Source of the DNA: Gammaproteobacteria bacterium
GTDB lineage: Bacteria; Pseudomonadota; Gammaproteobacteria; Pseudomonadales; JAUIET01
Length of the DNA stretch: 64,000 nucleotides
NCBI GenBank assembly: GCA_030431775.1
Contig: JAUIHW010000013.1
Span: 1-64,000, forward strand
Direction: 5' to 3'
The number at the start of each line of letters is the position of its first letter. Position 1 is the stretch's first letter. Under the pieces are notes generated by a model. The model saw nothing but the letters and a program-made list of their open reading frames with translations. It made no database searches and had not been told where the DNA came from. Positions 60,409-64,000 of this stretch are shown in pieces. The position numbers were made by a program, and so were the translations under genes.

Positions 60409-60738
60409 ATGGCGATGAACGGGACTACTACAACAAGCAAGCAAGGGCACAGCGGCATTCTGCTCACTACCTGCCTGCTGGCAATGCTACTGGCCGCGGT
60501 AAATGGCTATGCCTCGGCGCCGGAGCCTGCTGCTAAACCTGCACAGCCATCGTCCATACATCAACAAGCGCCAGCGACTGCTGACAAAGCTGATTCGCGA
60601 TACAGCCCGGCGGACACGAAAGTTGAACGCTCCGCCAGCAATGACGCCCCGGCCCAACTCGAGTTTGGCACTCTGGCGCTGCTGGCGCTTGGCCTGCTGG
60701 CACTTGGCCTGGCTCGCCAAAAAGTACGCTCTAACTGA
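60409..60738 (+). CDS. Small exported protein with PEP-CTERM-like sorting tail
   Basis: A 109-residue protein (107 if ATG 60415 is used) with three parts. A signal-like segment (GILLTTCLLAMLLAAVNGYA) is followed by a Pro/Ala/Ser-rich middle of about 45 residues, then a C-terminal helix FGTLALLALGLLALGLARQK with a basic end (VRSN). The tail matches the hydrophobic and basic parts of PEP-CTERM exosortase signals closely, but PAQLEFG stands where V-P-E-P should be. It is flanked by a sigma-54 promoter and a strong terminator, so it is a single-gene transcript. PEP-CTERM proteins accompany exopolysaccharide loci. No exosortase gene is in the window. Confidence 0.72.
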   Translation: MAMNGTTTTSKQGHSGILLTTCLLAMLLAAVNGYASAPEPAAKPAQPSSIHQQAPATADKADSRYSPADTKVERSASNDAPAQLEFGTLALLALGLLALGLARQKVRSN

Positions 60739-60771
60739 ACAAACCTGGGGGGATTTTACCAGTTGGTTCTT

Positions 60772-60798
60772 GCCCTGCTTCGGCAGGGCTTTTTTTTT
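60772..60798 (+). terminator. Intrinsic terminator
   Basis: GCCCTGC-TTCG-GCAGGGC forms a perfect 7-bp G/C stem with a stable UUCG loop, followed by nine T residues (60790-60798). It ends the small PEP-CTERM-like transcript 33 bases after its stop codon. Confidence 0.93.
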
Positions 60799-60998
60799 GC
60801 TCGCTATCCTGCGTCTATTTTCGAAACACCGATGGCATACTGCAGGTCAATCGCAGCCATTGCCGAATGGGCCCGCTGTGGTAATCTATAGCGACGCAGA
60901 CACTTTCTTAAACAATCTGCCCCTGGCGAAGCGACTGGCTTGGGCGGCCTGCCCGCGTGTCAGGGGCTGCTTTGCTCAAGGTCACGCTGGAAAGCAGA

Positions 60999-62723
60999 AT
61001 GAAACAACTCGGCATCCTCGATTCCGCCTTTATCAACCTGGAAAATCCGGTCACACCGCAGCATGTGGGTGGACTCAGTATTTATGACCCGTCAACCGCA
61101 CCTGGCGGATTCGTCCGATTCAAAGAGGTGTTGGCCAATTTCGAGCAGCGGCTGCATCGCTTGCCTTTATTCCGCACTCGCCTGGTGGCAGTCCCCGGCG
61201 ATTTCGATCGCCCTTATTGGATAGAAGATAAGAATTTTGATGTGGAGTTTCATATTCGGCACATATCCTTGCCCAATCCAGGCGACTGGCGACAACTCTG
61301 GATTCAGGTTGCCCGCCTGCATGCCCGGTCACTCGACATGTCCCGTCCTCTCTGGGAAGCCTACATAATCGAAGGTCTGGACAATATCGAAGGTCTGCCA
61401 AAAGGCGCATTCGCGATGTACACCAAAATGCATCACTCCCTGGTGGATGGTGCAGGCGGGGCCTCGTTCATGTCTGCGTTGCACGACTTGCAGCCCGTGC
61501 CAGAAAAGGACCCAAACAGCGAACCGAATACCATTATTGTTGACCGCCAGCCCGGCGAGGCCGAACTTTTTCTGCGCGGACTGCTGAATCGCACCACCGG
61601 CTCACTGGAAATGATGCGTGGCTTTAGCAATGCCATTTCCGAACTGGTCGGCTACGGTCTGGACGTGGCCAGGGATAAGGTGCCCAAACCGGCTGTTACC
61701 GCGCCCAAAACCCGCTTCAATAATCGGGTTGGCCCTCACCGGGTTGCTGAGGCTGCGGTGTTCGAACTGCAGGATTTCAAGGACATCAAAAATGCGGTTG
61801 GCGCTACGGTCAATGATGTGGCCCTGTCGATTATTGGCGGTGCCATGCGGAACTACCTGCGGGGCAAAGGTGAACTGCCGGAAGAATCGTTGGTGGCCGG
61901 GGTGCCCCTGAATATGCGCGAGCGGCGTGAATCAAGCTCCGACAATAACCAGGTCGCATCCATGTTCACTCGCCTGCATACCGAAATTGCTGACCCGGTT
62001 GAGCGCGTCAGTGCCGTTCGTGAAAGCGCCGGCAAGGCCAAGCAGGAAGCTGAAATCAGCCCACTGATTGACTCTCTGAAAGTGGCCGGCTTCTTCTCAC
62101 CCTTGTTGTCCAAAACGGTGGCTGAATTTTGGGCACGTAATCACATCAGCCGTTTTATACCATTGAATATCAGTACGGTCGTTACCAATGTTCCGGGCCC
62201 CAATTTTCCGCTGTATTGCGCCGGCGCCGAAATGGTTCGCTACCACGGCCTTGGCCTGCTCACGCCCGGTTGTGCCCTGTTTCAGACGGTATTCAGCAGC
62301 AATGGCATGATTTCCATCACCATTCTCGCTGATCGCAATGCCATGCCTGACCCAGAGACATACAAGGAATGCCTGGAGCAGTCCTTTTTGGAAACCTATC
62401 AGGCCGCTCTCGGGCGCAAGCCGGGTAAGGCCTCGGCAATGGCCGCAGCGGAACAAACGGCAGGACAAAACAAGTCCGCACGCACCGGAGCACAGAAAAG
62501 CCGCCAAAAGAAAGCGGCCAAACGCCCAGGCAAGGTGGTGACCACCAAGCGGGCAGCGAAGACTGCTCCTGAGAAGCCCGCGCCTGTCAAGCGCGCACTG
62601 AATGGCAGCAAGGCAAAACGTTCTCCCAGAAGTATCGTAATTCCAAAAACGGCCAAACGCACCACCAGCAGCCGGGTTGCGGTTGCCCCGAAACGAAAAC
62701 GAAAAGCCGTCGCTGAGGCTTGA
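60999..62723 (+). CDS. Wax ester synthase/diacylglycerol acyltransferase with lysine-rich tail
   Basis: A 574-residue WS/DGAT enzyme. It esterifies fatty alcohols or diacylglycerol with acyl-CoA to make storage lipid. The catalytic HHSLVDG is at residues 145-151, PLWEAYIIEGL lies just before, and NDVALSIIGGAMRNYL with VTNVPGPNFPLYCAGAEM are later family segments. The enzyme body ends near residue 470. A tail of about 100 residues then follows that is rich in Lys, Arg, Ala and Pro (KKAAKRPGKVVTTKRAAKT and similar), unlike the ~460-residue family norm. The ATG at 60999 matches the family N-terminus. It converges with the Nudix gene ten bases later. Confidence 0.9.
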   Translation: MKQLGILDSAFINLENPVTPQHVGGLSIYDPSTAPGGFVRFKEVLANFEQRLHRLPLFRTRLVAVPGDFDRPYWIEDKNFDVEFHIRHISLPNPGDWRQLWIQVARLHARSLDMSRPLWEAYIIEGLDNIEGLPKGAFAMYTKMHHSLVDGAGGASFMSALHDLQPVPEKDPNSEPNTIIVDRQPGEAELFLRGLLNRTTGSLEMMRGFSNAISELVGYGLDVARDKVPKPAVTAPKTRFNNRVGPHRVAEAAVFELQDFKDIKNAVGATVNDVALSIIGGAMRNYLRGKGELPEESLVAGVPLNMRERRESSSDNNQVASMFTRLHTEIADPVERVSAVRESAGKAKQEAEISPLIDSLKVAGFFSPLLSKTVAEFWARNHISRFIPLNISTVVTNVPGPNFPLYCAGAEMVRYHGLGLLTPGCALFQTVFSSNGMISITILADRNAMPDPETYKECLEQSFLETYQAALGRKPGKASAMAAAEQTAGQNKSARTGAQKSRQKKAAKRPGKVVTTKRAAKTAPEKPAPVKRALNGSKAKRSPRSIVIPKTAKRTTSSRVAVAPKRKRKAVAEA

Positions 62724-62733
62724 ACCCGGCCGC

Positions 62734-63432
62734 TTAGCCGCTGAACTGATACTGCCAGGCGCCCTGTCCCGGCATCAGACACCGATGCCGGGGGCCAGGC
62801 AAACTCGGATCGCTGGTTTCATAGCCGGCATCCCCACTGTAAAGAGCCGCCAGCACACCATCGTTCTCAGCAAACCTGGGCTCGTAAATTCGTGGCGTTC
62901 GCGCAGCGAATGCCGCCAGCGCCGGCTTGGCTTCTTTAAATTCTGAAAGCTCGGTCAGCGATACAAAGGTTGGCGGCATCAGTTCGATATCACGGTCTGC
63001 ATGGCGTTCCAATGCCATTTGTGGAGCCACCCAAAGGTGGTCATGTATTTCCGAGCCATCAATCACCACTCGCTCGGCATCTGCATACTGGCACATGAAA
63101 AACCAGGTCGCGAAGCGCTTCGGCATCCGTGCGGGCGTCGTCCAATGCGCGTAATAAACAAACTCCTCCGGGTCCAGTATCAGGCCACATTCTTCGCGCG
63201 CTTCACGAGCAGCGGCATGGGTCGCTGCATCCGAATCGTTTCTGCTGTTGGCCGCCTGATAGTCCGGCTCGTCAAAGCGCCCACCGGGAAACACCCAGGC
63301 CCCGCCCGCAAATGCCAACTTCGAATTGCGGCGTAACAACAGGGTTTGCAGGCCTTCATCACTGTCGCGCAGCACAATCACCGTGGCGGCCGGGCGGATC
63401 TCAACCTTATCCCCTGGCTCTTTCATTGTCAT
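62734..63432 (-). CDS. Nudix hydrolase
   Basis: A 232-residue Nudix protein. WVFPGGRFDEPD opens the Nudix box and AAAREAREECGLIL closes it, with an insertion of about 15 residues between them compared with the canonical G-x5-E-x7-REUXEExGU spacing. This longer arrangement is typical of the NUDT7/NUDT19 CoA-diphosphatase-like group and of some NUDT proteins acting on CoA or nucleotide-sugar substrates. The N-terminal IRPAATVIVLRDSDEGLQTL fits. The ATG overlaps the stop of the upstream peroxiredoxin-like gene by four bases, so the two are coupled. Confidence 0.87.
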   Translation of the reverse strand: MTMKEPGDKVEIRPAATVIVLRDSDEGLQTLLLRRNSKLAFAGGAWVFPGGRFDEPDYQAANSRNDSDAATHAAAREAREECGLILDPEEFVYYAHWTTPARMPKRFATWFFMCQYADAERVVIDGSEIHDHLWVAPQMALERHADRDIELMPPTFVSLTELSEFKEAKPALAAFAARTPRIYEPRFAENDGVLAALYSGDAGYETSDPSLPGPRHRCLMPGQGAWQYQFSG

Positions 63433-64000
63433 CGACTGCCCTCCAGGAGCGACAAATATTCTGCCGGGTCCGGCCGCAGTCGATAATTGTCGGTTTGATC
63501 CGAATAAATGATTTTGCCTCCTCGATCGGTCAAGATGACCGTTGGGTAAAAGGTATCCTGATCATACCCTCGCATACCGAAAGGAGTGCCATTTTGATGG
63601 CGTAATCCCAGTTCTGCAGCCAGGGCATGGCGCTCATCCACACAAAAAATAAGCGGCACTGAAAACTTCTCAGCGAGTTGCTGGCTTTGCTCCTGTGATT
63701 GCCAGGCGATTACAAACACCAGGACACCTCGATCACGCAAATGTTGGTATTGCTCTGCGACCTCGTTGATTTGGGCAACGCATAAAGGGCACCACGCCCC
63801 CCTCACAAACAGCAGCAGACAGGGCGCGCCTGCCTGGGTCGGCGTGTAGTATCTGCCATCAATACTGCGCAGCCTGAACGGTGGTAATTGAGCGCCAGCA
63901 CACAGCGCTGGGCTGACATTACGGCCCAGGCGGGAATACCAGAATACATACAGCAGCGTGCCCAGCAGGCCGGCCACCAGGGCGTACAGCGCAGGCAGAG
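63429..64000 (-). CDS. Membrane-anchored peroxiredoxin/thioredoxin-like protein, 5' end probably outside the window
   Basis: At least 182 residues of a thioredoxin-fold protein. LLFVRGAWCPLCVAQINEV contains the C-x-x-C active site (CPLC), VFVIAWQSQEQSQQLAEKF and FYPTVILTDRGGKIIY are later AhpC/TSA-type segments. An N-terminal hydrophobic stretch (LLGTLLYVFWYS) anchors it, with the redox domain likely periplasmic. A GTG at 63977 could be the start, but the frame stays open to the window edge with more hydrophobic residues (ALYALVAGLLG), so the true start is probably beyond 64000. It reduces peroxides or disulfides. The Nudix gene overlaps its end. Confidence 0.8.
   Translation of the reverse strand, partial: LPALYALVAGLLGTLLYVFWYSRLGRNVSPALCAGAQLPPFRLRSIDGRYYTPTQAGAPCLLLFVRGAWCPLCVAQINEVAEQYQHLRDRGVLVFVIAWQSQEQSQQLAEKFSVPLIFCVDERHALAAELGLRHQNGTPFGMRGYDQDTFYPTVILTDRGGKIIYSDQTDNYRLRPDPAEYLSLLEGSR

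Noticed and set aside
60409-60738. Calling the small protein a canonical PEP-CTERM protein
   Set aside because: The defining V-P-E-P residues are absent (PAQLEFG instead), so only PEP-CTERM-like is justified.
1-64000. CRISPR arrays, tRNA or rRNA genes, transposase or integrase genes
   Set aside because: None was recognised by reading either strand; no tRNA-like cloverleaf, regular spacer array or DDE/tyrosine recombinase was seen.

Overview
The window reads as chromosomal DNA of a Gram-negative, probably marine gammaproteobacterium. Support for this: a TonB-dependent receptor, an outer-membrane-type barrel protein, mid-range G+C, an Atu-type (acyclic terpene) carboxylase gene set, a wax ester synthase, several aerobic oxygenases and a small exosortase-substrate-like protein. 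No rRNA, tRNA, CRISPR array or transposase gene was seen. The taxonomic placement is inference; there is no marker gene here.

Layout. 1-6.5 kb: the end of a DUF917-like gene, an SDR, a barrel protein, a TonB receptor translationally coupled to an aldose epimerase, and a GabD-type dehydrogenase. 6.5-38.3 kb: a long surface-polysaccharide region. It holds an acyltransferase-3/SGNH protein, methyltransferases, a DegT aminotransferase coupled to a threonine-synthase-like enzyme, an SDR plus Rieske oxygenase pair, two sulfotransferases behind a sulfatase, an MBOAT plus SGNH-like partner (AlgI/AlgJ-like O-acetylation), many GT2 and GT4 glycosyltransferases, a 1219-residue sulfotransferase/coiled-coil/GT2/GT4 fusion, a Wzm/Wzt-type ABC exporter and a NodB-like deacetylase. 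Together these suggest a heavily decorated (sulfated, O-acetylated, O-methylated) exported glycan. No Wzx/Wzy pair was recognised, so the ABC transporter is the likely export route.

38.3-54.3 kb: a catabolic region for a lipophilic, isoprenoid- or steroid-like substrate. It holds an HSL-type esterase, a GlcD-type flavin oxidase, a carboxylesterase, a P450, an HsaA-like flavin monooxygenase, an epimerase/SDR pair, a class III aminotransferase, and an AtuF-AtuC-AtuA-like set (biotin-dependent acyl-CoA carboxylase plus AtuA). Between the convergent monooxygenase and epimerase genes lies a 492-bp non-coding palindromic element (44904-45395). It is an inverted duplication of a hairpin module, bordered by TA on both sides, and its first bases form the stop codon of the upstream gene.

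54.3-64 kb: a pectate-lyase-like beta-helix protein and a large two-part glycosyltransferase (again polysaccharide), a VanZ-like protein and an acyl-CoA dehydrogenase. Next comes a small monocistronic gene with a sigma-54-type promoter, a PEP-CTERM-like tail lacking the PEP motif, and a strong terminator. The window ends with a wax ester synthase carrying a ~100-residue lysine-rich tail, a Nudix hydrolase and a membrane-anchored peroxiredoxin-like protein cut by the window end.
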